Source: Isoetes taiwanensis (taxonomy: Eukaryota; Streptophyta; Lycopodiopsida; Isoetales; Isoetaceae). Taken from it: 64,000 nucleotides of DNA. Where the stretch lies: positions 1,304,001 through 1,368,000 of the forward strand of contig JAJEKV010000026.1 in NCBI GenBank assembly GCA_021234155.1, read 5' to 3'. The notes under the pieces are model-generated. The model was not told where the DNA came from. It worked only from the letters and a program-made list of their open reading frames with translations, and did not search any database. Numbering within the stretch: position 1 is the first letter of the stretch; the number at the start of each line of letters is the position of its first letter. A program made the translations under genes and the position numbers. Positions 8,338 to 19,720 of this stretch are shown one piece after another.

Positions 8338-11300
8338 TCCGAGAGACACAAACCCGCCGACTACCAAAGGACTTCCTTAACTATAAACCCAGGGGCCAAA
8401 ACCTCCAAGTGTTGAGTAGGGTCGCAGCGACATTTGTGGAAGGAAGAGTGGAGAGAGCTTAAGACGACAAAGAAGGTGAATCAAAATCAAATCGAAATCC
8501 AAAGCGCAAGATAGAACTCCAAGTCAAGAATGAGGAGAAGTGCCCCAACCCCCCCCGCAAGATCCAGCCAGAGATACCCAGTAAAAAAAACATCGAAGGA
8601 GCACTACTAGATCATGACAGAAGAGGTTGTAGACTAGGTAAAGTGACGGATTAAAAATAAAGCTAGGGCCATATAGGGTCTGAAATACTAAAGCAAAAGA
8701 CAATAGTGGACATGATAAAGGAACCAAAAACGAATGACAATCTAAGGGACATGATAGAAAAATAAGAACTGCTGAAATGTAAAATATAAAAGAACGCCGA
8801 ATGATAGGGCCGAATGAATGTGCATGACATGGCGGCGGCAAGCTGCGCACAACAACTCAAATCGATGTGAGCTTTTAGTAATGAGGAAATCAACAATACA
8901 TGAAAAAGAGAGATAGCATCGCCCGGAGGGTGGAGAAAAGCGCCATCCAAATGGTGGAAGAAAACCAGGATAAATACAAATTGCTGCTTCCCATCGGGGA
9001 AAGAAACAACGCCACCCACAAAAAAATAGTCCAAGAGAAACTCATGTCACAAAATTGCAAAAACGCAATATCGGCACATCTAATCATAGCTTAAATAGCA
9101 AATATGATAAATAATAATAGCACAATGCACGATGATATCCCAATACACCGCGGAACAAAGAGCTCAACGGTTAGCTAGAAATGTATGCCCCGACAAATGA
9201 TGCATAAGGATAGCATAATGCACAATGCACAATGAACAAAGATCACCTCGGCAGATGGAAATAGCATCACCACCATGGTGGAAAAAAGCGGCACCCAACG
9301 GGTGGATAACAATCATGTAAAAAGAAATATGCATTGCAAAATAATGCTAGACAATGGTATTTACAACATCACTAAAGATAATAAATAGACATGAATGTCA
9401 CCATCACGGTGGAAATAAACAAAGACCACCCAAAAAAACGGTCCAAAAAAACGCGACATCTAGAGAAGGATAAAGCATCAATGTAAAACCATAAAAAAGA
9501 ACATCAAGAACACGAAAACTAAAAGTGGCCATTAGAATGTGCCCAATATAACAGCTTGCGTATAACCACGTAATACACGCCATGCCTAGATAAAGAGAAG
9601 CATAAAAAGGAAAAAATGATCAAATATAAACCCATGTCGGACAACAACGTAGGACACCCCATATCTTTAAATAAAGAGAAGCATAAAAAATGAAAGATAA
9701 TCCAATATACACCCATGTCGGAAAATCTCAATGCAGTGCCAAACGCAATATGCATCCTATCTAGATAAAGCCAAATAGCAAATATGCCAAAGATGATAAA
9801 GCCAAATAGCAAATACGCCAAAGATATATAATGAGCATACCAAATAGAAAAAGATCCGCTACAAGTAAAAAAAAAAACCCTCAATAGACAGCCTAGAACC
9901 GCCAGTGTGGAGTTGGGTCGAAAAGCACATAAAGGGAGGAGAAGAAGAGGAGCGCCAACGACCGCGGAGCGCCGCCAAGCAAAGATCATGTGGAACCCCC
10001 GAAAGTGGCAGCCGCCGAGGCCCCGCCGCGACGAAAGCGTAATGAGCACCATACCGAACGGATTTAAGCCGAAAGCAAGAAGATACACCCGCCACCACCT
10101 CCAAGCACCTGGATAGGATAAAGGACGAGAGAGAGGAAGGAGAGGCTTAAAAAGAGGGTCTGCCAGAGGTGTCAAGGATAATGATTGTGGCATGCAAACG
10201 AAGGCAAGCGAAGCTAAAGAAATCGTGATGAGCACCCGCAAGTGGGTCTCGCTTTGGAATGGCAGGGGGGGAGAAAGGGAACTGTGGTCCAAAGAGTCGG
10301 GTCTGCCGGAGAGGAAGCCGCCGCTGACGACGAGGTAGAAGAATGAAGCGAAAGCGAGCCGTGGAGAAAAAAGCCGGGTTGAAGAAGAAGAGCCGAAAAG
10401 CACCGCTATGGATCGGTGATCACCAATGACAAAAAAAGGGAAGGACATTAGAGAACAAAACAATGATAAGAAAAGGACGCCGCCACGATGATGAATCAAG
10501 GAAGCCTAAGATGCCAACGAACGAACGAACAAGGCGATGGAAAAAATAAAACCACGCACGCGCATAATGCACATATGATATGAATGCGCATCACTTAACG
10601 ATGTCCGCGGGATAGTTGAATGTGGCTAGTCCGCGGAATTAATCAAGTCCGTGAATGTGGCTATTATTCCTTCAACCTCGTGGGCCAATATCTAGAGGGA
10701 GATAAGTCAACAAAGGAACCCTTCATCATGGATCCCCAAAAAGAATAAACAATAACGATAAATAAGAAGGCGTAATAACAAGTAACCGAGATAATAAGGC
10801 AAAGAGGAAAAACGCGACGCGATAGGAATGTAAAATGCATAGACATAAAGATCGAACTAAAAACATGGAGATGTTGAGTAAAGTCGCGACACCACGAAGC
10901 GAAGCGCCGCCGAGAGGACGAGGACCGCCAAAGAACCGGAGGACTAACCTCAACATGTATACCCCGCTGTGATTGAGCAAAAAACGGAGGAAACGAGGAA
11001 GAATGATAAAAACTATGGGCTAAAAAGAACTTGAAAAGTCACCCACGCCTAATAAAGCAACGCCTCAAACTTTTACACAATGATTATGTAATATCATATA
11101 TAGTGAACAAAGCTATGAACCTAAAAAAATAAGCCTCATCGCGAACATGACAAAGTGGAGCTTATTTAAAAACAATGAAGCTCCCAAATCCATAAAATTC
11201 AAATCGAACAATATCACCCATGTGCAAGAACGTAAAAATACAACTTCGTGAAACAACAAATATAGAATAAAGTGAACAAAGGAACCCACAAACACCAAAT

Positions 11301-12852
11301 ATAGAATATACATATAAGAAATTTAGCCACAAAGGACAAAGAGGTGAATAGCAAATATGATGTATAATGGTAGCACAATGCATAATGATAGCGAACTAAA
11401 AATGAAGTCCCCGAAAAAGACAACAAAGTTATGCGTTAAGCCCAAGCAGAAATACGAGAAAAGAAGAATGTAAGCCAATGAACAAATCAATAAGAAAATA
11501 ACCACAGACAAGAGCCCAACAGCCAGAGAAAATGTAAAACACGGTCGCCCAACAGAAAACAGAATACAAAAAATGATCGACATAGGCCAAAAGATGAAAT
11601 CAAAACACAAAAGCCGTAACATAAATAGGAAAAATAATCCGAATAACACAACAACCGTTGAATAGTGCAGAGCATCAAGATCCAATGGAAAAAGACAATG
11701 GCAAAAGAGAACATAAAGTTTATAAGATCATGCTACATAAAAAGAAACCACGTGGGCAACTAAGACGAAAAATGTAAAAGGAACATATGAAAAGATATAC
11801 GCCACCCAATCAAGAACCCCATTACAACCCAAATAGTATAAATTGAGGGCCTCGTGAGAATTGAAAACATCCAATAACATGAATGCAAGTCATTAACCAT
11901 ATTCATCCCTCAGATGTTGCAAAATAAAATACACATGTAAAAAGCATCTCATGAAAAAAAATATGCCAATTATCAATCCATAACCATACTCAAAAAGAAT
12001 TAATGCCAGGAAATATGGATAGAAAACAATAGCCTAAAGTAAGTCGATAAAATTGTGGAAAGAAGCAAACCTAGAATGGATACCTCACCTGGGACTCAAC
12101 TTGTATAAAATGCGACAAAGAATGTACGCCCCAAGCCCAAAACAAACACGTCAAAAAACTCAGCCCCCATGGCAAGAGCCTGGACTAAGGAAAACATCCC
12201 CTATGGACCTAATAAAAGGAGACTTTAAAAGGCCACAAAGGAACTTCCGCTAGAAAAAATGGCTCAACAAACTAATTGTCTACATGGAGGATCCGGAGAA
12301 TTTTGAAACGAGAACGCCTAACCCCTCGAAGACCACCAACCTTCTACCAAATTTATAATTAGCAAATATAGCTCATATCCAAACCCAAGGAGCAAACCCA
12401 AATGATGATAAGATAAACTGCAATTAAATACCTACCAAATGAAAAACGAAGCATAAGTCCAGATGCAAAAATTGATAGCGATGACATGCATATAAGAAAT
12501 TTGGTCCAAAGAAAACGGGCGATTGATCAAAAGCGAAGAACATGTGCGTATGAAAAAAGACAAAATGGCAAATGCATACATGATCGTAATTCAAGCCGAT
12601 GAGCCCGGCCCAAAATCAAACCCCAAATCCATTGATATGAACTTCCGTAAATAATGGCAATAGGAAGTGGGCAAATGTATCATTTTATTGAAAACTTTAA
12701 AAAAAAACTCATCCATATAACACCTAGAGAAATAAATGCGCCTCAATCGACCTCCTCGCTAAAGAAAATGCAAAAATAAGTAAATGTCCTTTATACAATT
12801 AACAAGTCACAACAACATGATGCAATATCCAAGAAACCCTACCGTAGAAATG

Positions 12853-12877
12853 TAGGAAGGAAGGAAGGAAGGAAGTT
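12853..12877. repeat. GGAA microsatellite at palindrome edge
   Basis: Five GGAA units begin exactly where the right arm stops matching the left arm. Confidence 0.8.
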
Positions 12878-12941
12878 ACTTTATCGCCCACGGAGACCAA
12901 TCTGGCCTATGGGACCTAATATAAAAACGAAGCGAGGCTTG

Positions 12942-13006
12942 GATTATCACGCGGGATTAAAAACCCCGCCGGCAAGGGTTTTCGAGGAAAACCGCGGGCG
13001 TTAATC
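12942..13006. repeat. Palindromic module, copy 5, outside the palindrome
   Basis: The shared core (GGGATTAAAAACCCCGCC, then GGGTTTTCGAGGAAAACC) is present, flanked by a different pairing (GATTA/TAATC and CGCGG/CCGCG). This copy lies beyond the end of the right arm with unrelated flanks. Either the module can stand alone or the arm end was rearranged. The 12858-12941 sequence is otherwise unassigned. Confidence 0.65.
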
Positions 13007-13739
13007 ACCGACAAACCGCTAATCATATAAAATGCGTAAAACATCCCAATATATACAGCCATGCACCACCCCCGAGTGCCTGGGTCACGACAGCCAAAGG
13101 GGGGCAAAGGTGACCTCCGCAGTCCAGCATCTCCCCCGGATGTAGGGACCCTGTGGCACGACCGACGGCAGTGTTCATCAAAGAAATGCAAGGGCACGCC
13201 CACCCGCATCTAAGGGGAGCTGACCGCCCGGATCCGACCAACGCTGGGCAACTCGAAAGTGTGTGACTCATCCTCAATGGCACCCGCTTGACAAGCACTG
13301 ACAGAGCCTGTCCTGGCGGGCTCCCCAATCCACCTGCCCGCCTCGATGCGAAGATGGTGGGCACCGCGTATAATGGAGGCAATGAGCCCGCTTTTCGGGG
13401 GGTACCGGGAACGCAGTAGAGCCGCGGCCCCGCCAACACGGGTTGATGTGTCTTTTGTAATGGGCCATTTTGACCTGCTCTTAGAGCAATGGGGTCCCGT
13501 GAGCTTGCCAAGGAAACAAAGCATCTAGGTACTCCCCAGTCGCCACGATCGGGGTACCGCCCACCAGACGACCAGGCTCCCCGCGACGTCCATCCGGCAA
13601 CTAACGATCTCTTTACCTCCAATGGTGCCCTAAGCCACAAGGACTCATGGCCACAAGTAAGCCAAAAAGGGAGCCGAGCATCACCCATAGTAACCACTTT
13701 CTCAAAATAGACGATGTGTTCATCAAGGGCTGCCTGGGC

Positions 13740-14720
13740 TGCCGCAAGAATCCAGCCCCTCGCAACAGACCGATAGGGGACTGAAGGTTTCACCCCCAAG
13801 TGCCCGTGCTAAAAATGCCTTCTCGTGACTCTGCTTTCAAGTCATTCCGTGTCGCGAAAAGAGACGACCGCCCCAAACCTCGACTCGTGAGATAGAAGGA
13901 TTGTGCTCACTAATTGCCCCGAACATGTGACCGATGGCCCCAATCATATAGTCACTGGTGACCGTTGTTCCTCAAGATTGCATAAAGCGCTTCACCGGTC
14001 ACACCCTAGCGATAGACTTCCCGCCAGAAGCGAGGAGGGGAACTCCACCCTAGGTACTTGTAGGTGGGCTGGACGCCCACAGCCGCCCCCCGACATGTGA
14101 GTGCGTGAGGCATGGGGTGACGGAAGAGGATATGAGAGAACCCCCGGGTCTTGGCCGGATTGACGGCATGTCCGTAGAGCCCGACAAAATGTGTCTAGGG
14201 CATCCGTGTGAGACCGTATAGCTTCGGTGGGCCACAGCCAACATCATCCAAGATAGATGAGCCGACGGATGACCCGGTGCAAAAGTTGTATGCCATCCCC
14301 CCATGCCCAAGAAGCCGTGGCTCTAACCGACAATGTAGAGGCCAAAAGTGTTGGCGAGGGGGGGCAACCCGCCGACCTCGATATCATCGTAAATGCTTGG
14401 GTCTGGCCGACCGTGATCCCCGCCAAAACAACCCTATACAACCTCAGATATTGCATTCGCAGACAAATGGAGCCCCAGCTTTGACGCAGTTTAGCCCACA
14501 ACTTCGGGGATCAGACAAAAGCCTTTGCGTAAATCCACAGGCAAGATATACAAGTCCAAACCGCGGATTCCGCTCACTTTCAATCGGGCCCGCTAGCCAG
14601 AAGATATGGTCAATCGCTGAGTGCATGGGTCGAAGCCCGCCTCGCGGTGAGGGCTCGCGACATCCGCCGCCCAAAGTCAGTCCGGCCGGCCGAGAATGCC
14701 AGCCCGCCAGCTTTGGCAAA
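13740..14720 (-). pseudogene. LINE reverse transcriptase domain (broken)
   Basis: On the minus strand a GLRPMHSAIDHIF segment (14640-14580) matches the LINE motif preceding RT block A. LVYLACGFTQ follows and is a degraded A block. At about 14350 comes SAGCPPSPTLLAS, the GCPLSPxLF block. At about 14265 LIYL is followed after a one-base shift by DDV, the YADD catalytic site split by a frameshift. The string TEAIRSHTDALDTFCRAL, then NPAKTRGFSH and YKYLG, follows with correct order and spacing. EVWG near 13870 and LGVKPSVPYRS at about 13790 continue the C-terminal region. It is clearly a non-LTR RT and clearly inactivated. Confidence 0.8.
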
Positions 14721-15389
14721 TACCAACAATTTCATGATCAACCTAAGAATTGGCCGGACAAAGGTGGGTCGCCCGCCTTGTGAATGGGGAACAACCCCGG
14801 GCTAGGTCCATTGTCTGGGGAAACCCTCCCGCAATGCTCGCTGGAATGGTAGTGAGGACCGCACGTTGCCGGGCCGCCTTCCACTTGAGTAACTCCTAGA
14901 TTGCATACCATCGAGGTCACCGCCTTCCCATTAGCTAGCCGCTGTGCCCCTCCTCAACATCCTCGCCCACGAACCAATGGGGCCATCCCTGCGGGGGTAT
15001 GGGCACGCTGCCCCCGGGGGCGGGTCATAGGGCCGGTAGTACCGCTCCCACGCCGCGGTGTGATGTCCCCCTCAGGGTCGGGCTGGGTTTTCAAGCACTT
15101 CAAGGCAAAAAGGCCCGAGGATGAGTGTCCGCCAGGTCAACATCTCCCCCCGGGAGCTTAAGCAGGGTGTACCGCCAGGTGTCCTTCTTTTCGATGGGCT
15201 GTAATCGGTGGTGGTGGCAAGCCGGTACTCCGATCCAGATGTGACAGAGGCCGCCGCTATGCTCTTATACCGCATCAAACCATCGGTTACATGGAATGTT
15301 GCTGACCCCCGAAGCGGCGACGCTGGGGGTCTGCCAGCACTCCGCCTGGCCAGATCCCGTGAATAGCTAAGTCACTGGTTCGTCACGCT

Positions 15390-16351
15390 GCTCTAGTGTG
15401 GAGGTTCCAGACCATTACCGAGGGCGCCCATGAGCATCTCGGCTGAGTCCTCGGGCCTCGCCATAATCGAAGTTCCCCAACCGAGGACGGGCGAGGGGCG
15501 GGTATAGTGGGGGTTCTCGGGGCGCTCGCCAAACCAGGTCCAAATAAAGTGGGAGGTGATCTCGGAGTCGACTTCCTCATCCCGACCGGGTTCGCGGCCC
15601 ACCGGGAACGACCGATGAGATGCATATCTTGGCGCAACTACAAGCACATAGTCCACCACACTAGACCCTCGATTGTTCCGCTCGCATGTGCACTTGGCGG
15701 TGAATCGGGCCACCGCGGAAAGGCCATTGCAAATTATCAAGTCAAAATGCCACATAGCAGAGCAACCGTCACAAAGCGAAAGTGACCTGGGCCATCCCAC
15801 TCGCCAAAGCATGCGGCGGGCGAGAGCCGGGCAGACATCATGGGCCAGGGGGCCAAGTCGCATGGGCTGCTTCTACTCCCCGTCTGCATTGAATTCCAAG
15901 AAGGACGCACTTACCCAATCCGCTGATGCGGGCCAGATGTCATCATATAGATCGACATATCGGTCCCATCCTATCCGCAGACGGGGTGGTCGCGATAGAA
16001 GGTGCCGCTTCATGCGGAGGGAAATAACAAAGCGCCGTAAAAAGAGGGTTGCACCGGTATTATGCACACAACCCGTGGTACGGGTTGTGTCGTCTGGCTC
16101 TTCCTCGAGGGTAACCTAATGTGCCAAGGTTGTCCGGGTAGTAGCAAGCCACTCCACCATGACCCCGCTTGTCCCGCATGTATTGAAGACCGAGAAATGT
16201 TGGTAACCCAAGAACTCAGTAGCCCTGCGGCTCCAAAGATGCTCCCATGTTCCATGAGGAAGATGAGATCCATACCGGCCGCCACGAGTTCAGATCGCCC
16301 CCTTCGCCAAGGGAAGCCTCGACAGCTTCCATGAGACCACCCGAGACACAA
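15390..16351 (-). pseudogene. LINE endonuclease domain (broken)
   Basis: The minus strand reads, across frame changes, a string resembling DLIFLMETWE (the E-T-W position of LINE endonucleases). An aromatic segment with YVDLYDDIW follows, then LEFNA where functional enzymes have GDFNAR. The C-terminal part reads LIICNGLS, later SVVDYVLVVAP, then VDSEIT and FGERPENPHY. These match the late endonuclease block (S-x-V-D-Y-V followed by an S-D-H region) in order and spacing. The catalytic H of the S-D-H block is not preserved (SEIT), and GDFN is altered. The enzyme would nick target DNA for target-primed reverse transcription; this copy cannot. Confidence 0.7.
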
Positions 16352-16740
16352 TTCCTATTTGTCATTAGGGATGGCGCGCTAAACTGAGTCGCTGGGGAGG
16401 ACGGGAAGCAGAGGCTGAGTGAGAAGTAGATGGAGCCGAGGCAAAGATGTGGTCGAGAGGGGCGCGAGGGAGCAGGAGTAGGAGCGAGAAGGGGGCCGTG
16501 GGTAGTAGAAGCGTATAAAGGCCGCTGCGGCACCGGTGGGTTGGGGTGCTGGTTCCGCAGCAGAGTAGCGTGTCGTCGAAAATGTGCATCCCCGGGCCGA
16601 ACCAATCCCGCGGCACCCTCGCTGGCTAATCGCCTCCGACCCCGGCTGCTCCCCGCTCACAGGCCTCCCCGCTGACGGGTGAGGTCCCGGCCCCATATGT
16701 GGATGTCCCTTCAACATTCGCCCGGGCGCAATATGGCATC

Positions 16741-18423
16741 ACGCACTGCGTATCCGCGAACCGCGAATATGACAATGCGTCATTTACCTCATAATTAAGT
16801 TATATTACAAGGAACTGACATAACCCTGGTCTAAGTGAATATTGAATAGATGGAGTTTTTAGAAAAGAAGAATTTCAGTTGTTGAGCAGAAACTCGGAAG
16901 GATATTTAATATTGGAGGCTTTTGCATTATGGATACTTATGCCAAAATGATTGGGTAAAAAACTACAATTGGATGTTATTATCCAAAGTTGTTTTCTTGA
17001 ACCATCAGTAAAGGATATTATTATGCAACTCCAGATTTATTATAGAATTTGAATAAGATCGAAGGTTTACAGAGTTAGTCAAGACTTGGAATTCCAAAGG
17101 CACCAAATGTCTTAACATGGTTTATGTGTATACCTTCACCCTACATTTGAAAGTTTGTGAGATCTATTCAATAAATTGTATATCCATCCAAGCCTATTGT
17201 ATGTAATGTTGCTTCAATTATAAAACTTCAATTATATGCTTACTTGCATAAACTTAGAAGATGTACTTCTATTATAAACTTTGGCTTTTATTGTCCTGCA
17301 ATTAGTTGTTTAGGCTATCTAGAACTATAATAAACAGAGTCCATTCTTTGACGACAATACACTTTGTCTCTTTTGGTAGCATAGCCTATGGAGGTAATAA
17401 ATGATTTATTTCTAGTAACAAACCTTGATAAAAACCTTCATCGGTTTCAATTAACCATATCAGAGTATAAAACGATCATGCAAAACTACAGATTCATTTT
17501 AAAAGCCACTAATAGATGGTTAATTTTGAGGAAAAATACTTTTCTAAAGCCTAGTTGCATACACAAACAACCACCACCAAGCTAATGAATGAATGAGCTA
17601 CTAGGCATCTTTCCCTTATCCTGAATACAAAGTGTACATGCTCTGATTGTTTGCAAAGTGAAAAAGGAATCCCTCAAGCTGACCAGCTTTGTTGGGCGAA
17701 CAAACATTGGGGCACAACATGGAAAATCTAAAAGCATGAAAGTCCAACTGAATGAACCATAGCATGCGGAGGAAGAAATCAAGTCACGATGCCCCCTAGG
17801 ACTAAGGTGCCCCACGAGAACTCCAAGGGCGCTCTTGCAAACCTGAAAAAAAGGGACAAACAACCAAACATAACCAACATTGGCAATAGAAGCATGTTGT
17901 CACCCTTGCCCCACTAGGACCTTTGCAAAAAAGCACCGAGACCACCACCAGCGAAAATAGGACCGACAACTAGCACAAGGGCCATCACAACACAACGAGC
18001 CACGAGAGCTACCATAAGTTCACACTAGCCCAAGGGCCACATCTAAAAGACTTTTAAAGTCAATAGGACAACTGGAGAATAAACAAAAAGCACAACTAGG
18101 AAAGGGGTGGGGGTTTGGGTTGGGGGGGCGACAAAAGGAGGAGCTCTAAGATGGCTAATGGGAAATCCCAAGGGGAGAAGTGATAGATACTCGAAGACTA
18201 GCCTCAAGAAGCAGATTTATCTGCTTATCTCGAAGCGCAGATAAATCATACTTCTAGAGCCTAGTTGCACACACAAACAACAACCATCAAGCTGAAAAAA
18301 GAGGCAGAAGGAAAAGATATCTCATACCGAACAAGAGATGTGCCATTAAAACTCTGAAGCTAGGCAACAAATAGCACGGGCATCCTCACAGTGTAGGCCT
18401 AGAGAGCGGGAGACTAAAAGCTG
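16741..18423. other. Unassigned AT-rich interval
   Basis: No protein similarity is recognisable on either strand. The notable feature is a direct repeat of about 40 bp (17545-17585 and 18250-18290; shared text AGCCTAGTTGCA then ACACAAACAAC and ATCAAGCT). A short inverted AGCAGATTTATCTGCTT-like run lies at about 18212-18228. These may be terminal or internal repeats of the recombinase-bearing element just to the right. Confidence 0.4.
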
Positions 18424-18850
18424 CTAGTGGAGTGAGGGATTGACATATCCATCCTTGGCAGTTTCTGAACGCCAATGGCCATGGGCCTTAAAAAGGCTAT
18501 CTGGCACATCAAATGCAGCTGTCATGGTGGCACTGCCCCGACGTCCAGAATGGGTACCAAAGGAGGAAGAGTCTTCAACAATGGTTATAAAGCAATGCTT
18601 GAACCAAAAACACAGGGTATAGAATACGAGATGGTTCTTGCAGACAGACACACTATGAGGAAAAACATGGACGCCACGAAAAAGGTGCCCACCAAGGACC
18701 ATCTATCCAACTAAAATCCCCTAAGGCAATAAGATGTTCCGGAAGATCTACAGAGCAATAGAAACCACCAAGGCGCGCAATGGATACCCAAGAACCCACA
18801 CCATGCTGGCCAGTCTTGGAAGACTTAATAAAAAGGTTAGCATGGAATGG
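18424..18850 (-). pseudogene. Tyrosine recombinase (integrase-like) catalytic domain remnant
   Basis: The minus strand encodes FGTHSGRRGSATMTAAFDVP, then SLFKAHGHWRS and KDGYV, ending in a stop at 18424. This is the end of a tyrosine recombinase: the H-x-x-R box (HSGR), the H/W position (GHWRS) and the tyrosine about nine residues further (DGYV). Upstream on the same strand (18850-18690) another frame reads FIKSSKTGQHGVGSWVSIAR, then CSVDLPEHLIAL. This fits the segment before the H-x-x-R box, so one frameshift at about 18690 joins two halves of one domain. The first catalytic arginine is not visible. Enzymes with this signature (HGRWRS, AKDGYV style) come from DIRS-like retrotransposons, Cryptons and related mobile elements. 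No reverse transcriptase is visible beside it, so the element type is open. Confidence 0.7.
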
Positions 18851-19720
18851 AAGGATGATGGATCACCCACTGAATGTAAATAGCATAACCTCTATTTAAT
18901 ACACTTTGCAATGCATTTGGTTACAAAAATCATTTGGTTATAACATTAAGACAATATCATAAAGCTAAGCTTTTAAGATGCATATCTGCTTCTACTTTGT
19001 ACAGCTCTTCCAAAGCTTTAAGTCTTCCTTCAGGTGTCTTTGTGATGTGAATTTTATTGTGCTTTTATCTTTAGATAACATGAAACAATAAATAGGAGAT
19101 GACATGGCATAATGATGACATGGCAATTGGTAATTCAAGAGAAGTTAGAAATTAGGAAACAAAACATAAGAAAAGGGAAGGAGAGAAGAGACAACGAAGG
19201 ATAAAAGAGATAATTAGAGATTTGAAGAAGCGATTTAGAGGTAAGGCATTATTTTATATTTTGGAGGAAGTAATCTTTCGGATACAAAATATAGAAGAGA
19301 GGACGGAATTAATCCATAAGCACAAATCAAGAACATGTTGCATAATAATTTCTACCTCAGTCTTTGATTTCGGCAAAGGTTTCTATCTTAGTCTGTGATT
19401 CCGGCAGCCTCTTATTCAACAATATCTGATTCGCTTGTCCCTGATTTCGACAGCCTTATCTCAAAATATAAGGACCTATGCCATGATGCTTCTATCTTTA
19501 ATAACGGTAGACAAGAAAAGAAAAAATAAAAATAAAAACAAAGTCTTATGGATCTGTTTCCATAGCGTTCAGTGTTTGACCGCTTCTAGGTTCGGCCGCT
19601 GCGGTATCCGCCCTTTAGGGCTCATTGAAATTAGAAAAAAGGAGTAAGATATTTCTTTTATTATTCCATTCTAATATAAAGGTTCAAGGATAAATGAGTT
19701 TTTTTTTTTATAAAAACAAA
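18851..19720. other. Unassigned AT-rich interval
   Basis: No gene is seen. At 19360-19460 a short unit around (T/C)CTTAGTCTGTGATTCCGGCA is repeated two to three times in degenerate form. A poly-T run at 19699-19711 precedes the SINE candidate. Confidence 0.4.

Larger units (their letters stand above)
6769..8380. repeat. 1.61-kb inverted-end module U2 in right arm
   Basis: This is the mirror partner of U1. TTAAGGAAGTCC begins at 6769 and its inverse ends at 8380. The left end carries the TCTAGAAT-type hairpin (6817-6873), the right end the TTTCC-type hairpin (8281-8337). U1 and U2 are separated by 257 bp that are themselves palindromic. Confidence 0.65.
6637..12857 (-). repeat. Right arm of giant palindrome, copy 1
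   Basis: This is the reverse complement of the left arm, A-rich on the plus strand. Homology to the left arm runs continuously from the centre at about 6637 out to about 12857, where it stops at a GGAA microsatellite. The left arm continues at least 415 bp further than this point, so the right arm is truncated or was interrupted here. The longest open frame in the window (minus strand, 9519-10499, 326 codons) lies in this arm. The corresponding frame is broken in the left arm at 3000-3700 and in copy 2 at 58000-58700, so I read it as incidental. Confidence 0.9.
13020..16740 (-). mobile_element. GC-rich LINE (APE endonuclease plus reverse transcriptase), decayed
   Basis: This interval differs sharply in base composition from both neighbours, being GC-rich and CpG-bearing. 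Read on the minus strand it carries, in order, a proline/serine-rich leader (16365-16700), an apurinic-type endonuclease (about 15390-16350) and a reverse transcriptase (about 13800-14720). Post-RT sequence follows to about 13020. All parts need several frameshifts and stops to be read through, so the copy is dead. The length of about 3.7 kb is short for a plant LINE, which suggests one ORF or a truncated 5' end. I see no poly(A) at the 3' end near 13020. The clade is not assigned; the RT motif style (GCPPSPTL, then NPAKTR and YKYLG) is that of non-LTR elements. The right arm of the palindrome ends 160 bp away, so its insertion may be linked to that truncation. Confidence 0.75.

Noticed and set aside
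9519-10499. 326-codon open frame on the minus strand
   Set aside because: It lies in the stop-poor strand of the palindrome arm, its frame is broken by indels in the other arms, and its product is low-complexity F/L/S with no motif.
1-12857. CRISPR array or phage-type repeats
   Set aside because: The short repeats are palindromic and irregularly spaced, with no uniform spacers and no cas genes.
13023-13799. 258-codon open frame taken as a host protein
   Set aside because: It starts with the LINE post-RT segment (LGVKPSVPYRS-like) and is the mutated 3' part of the retrotransposon.
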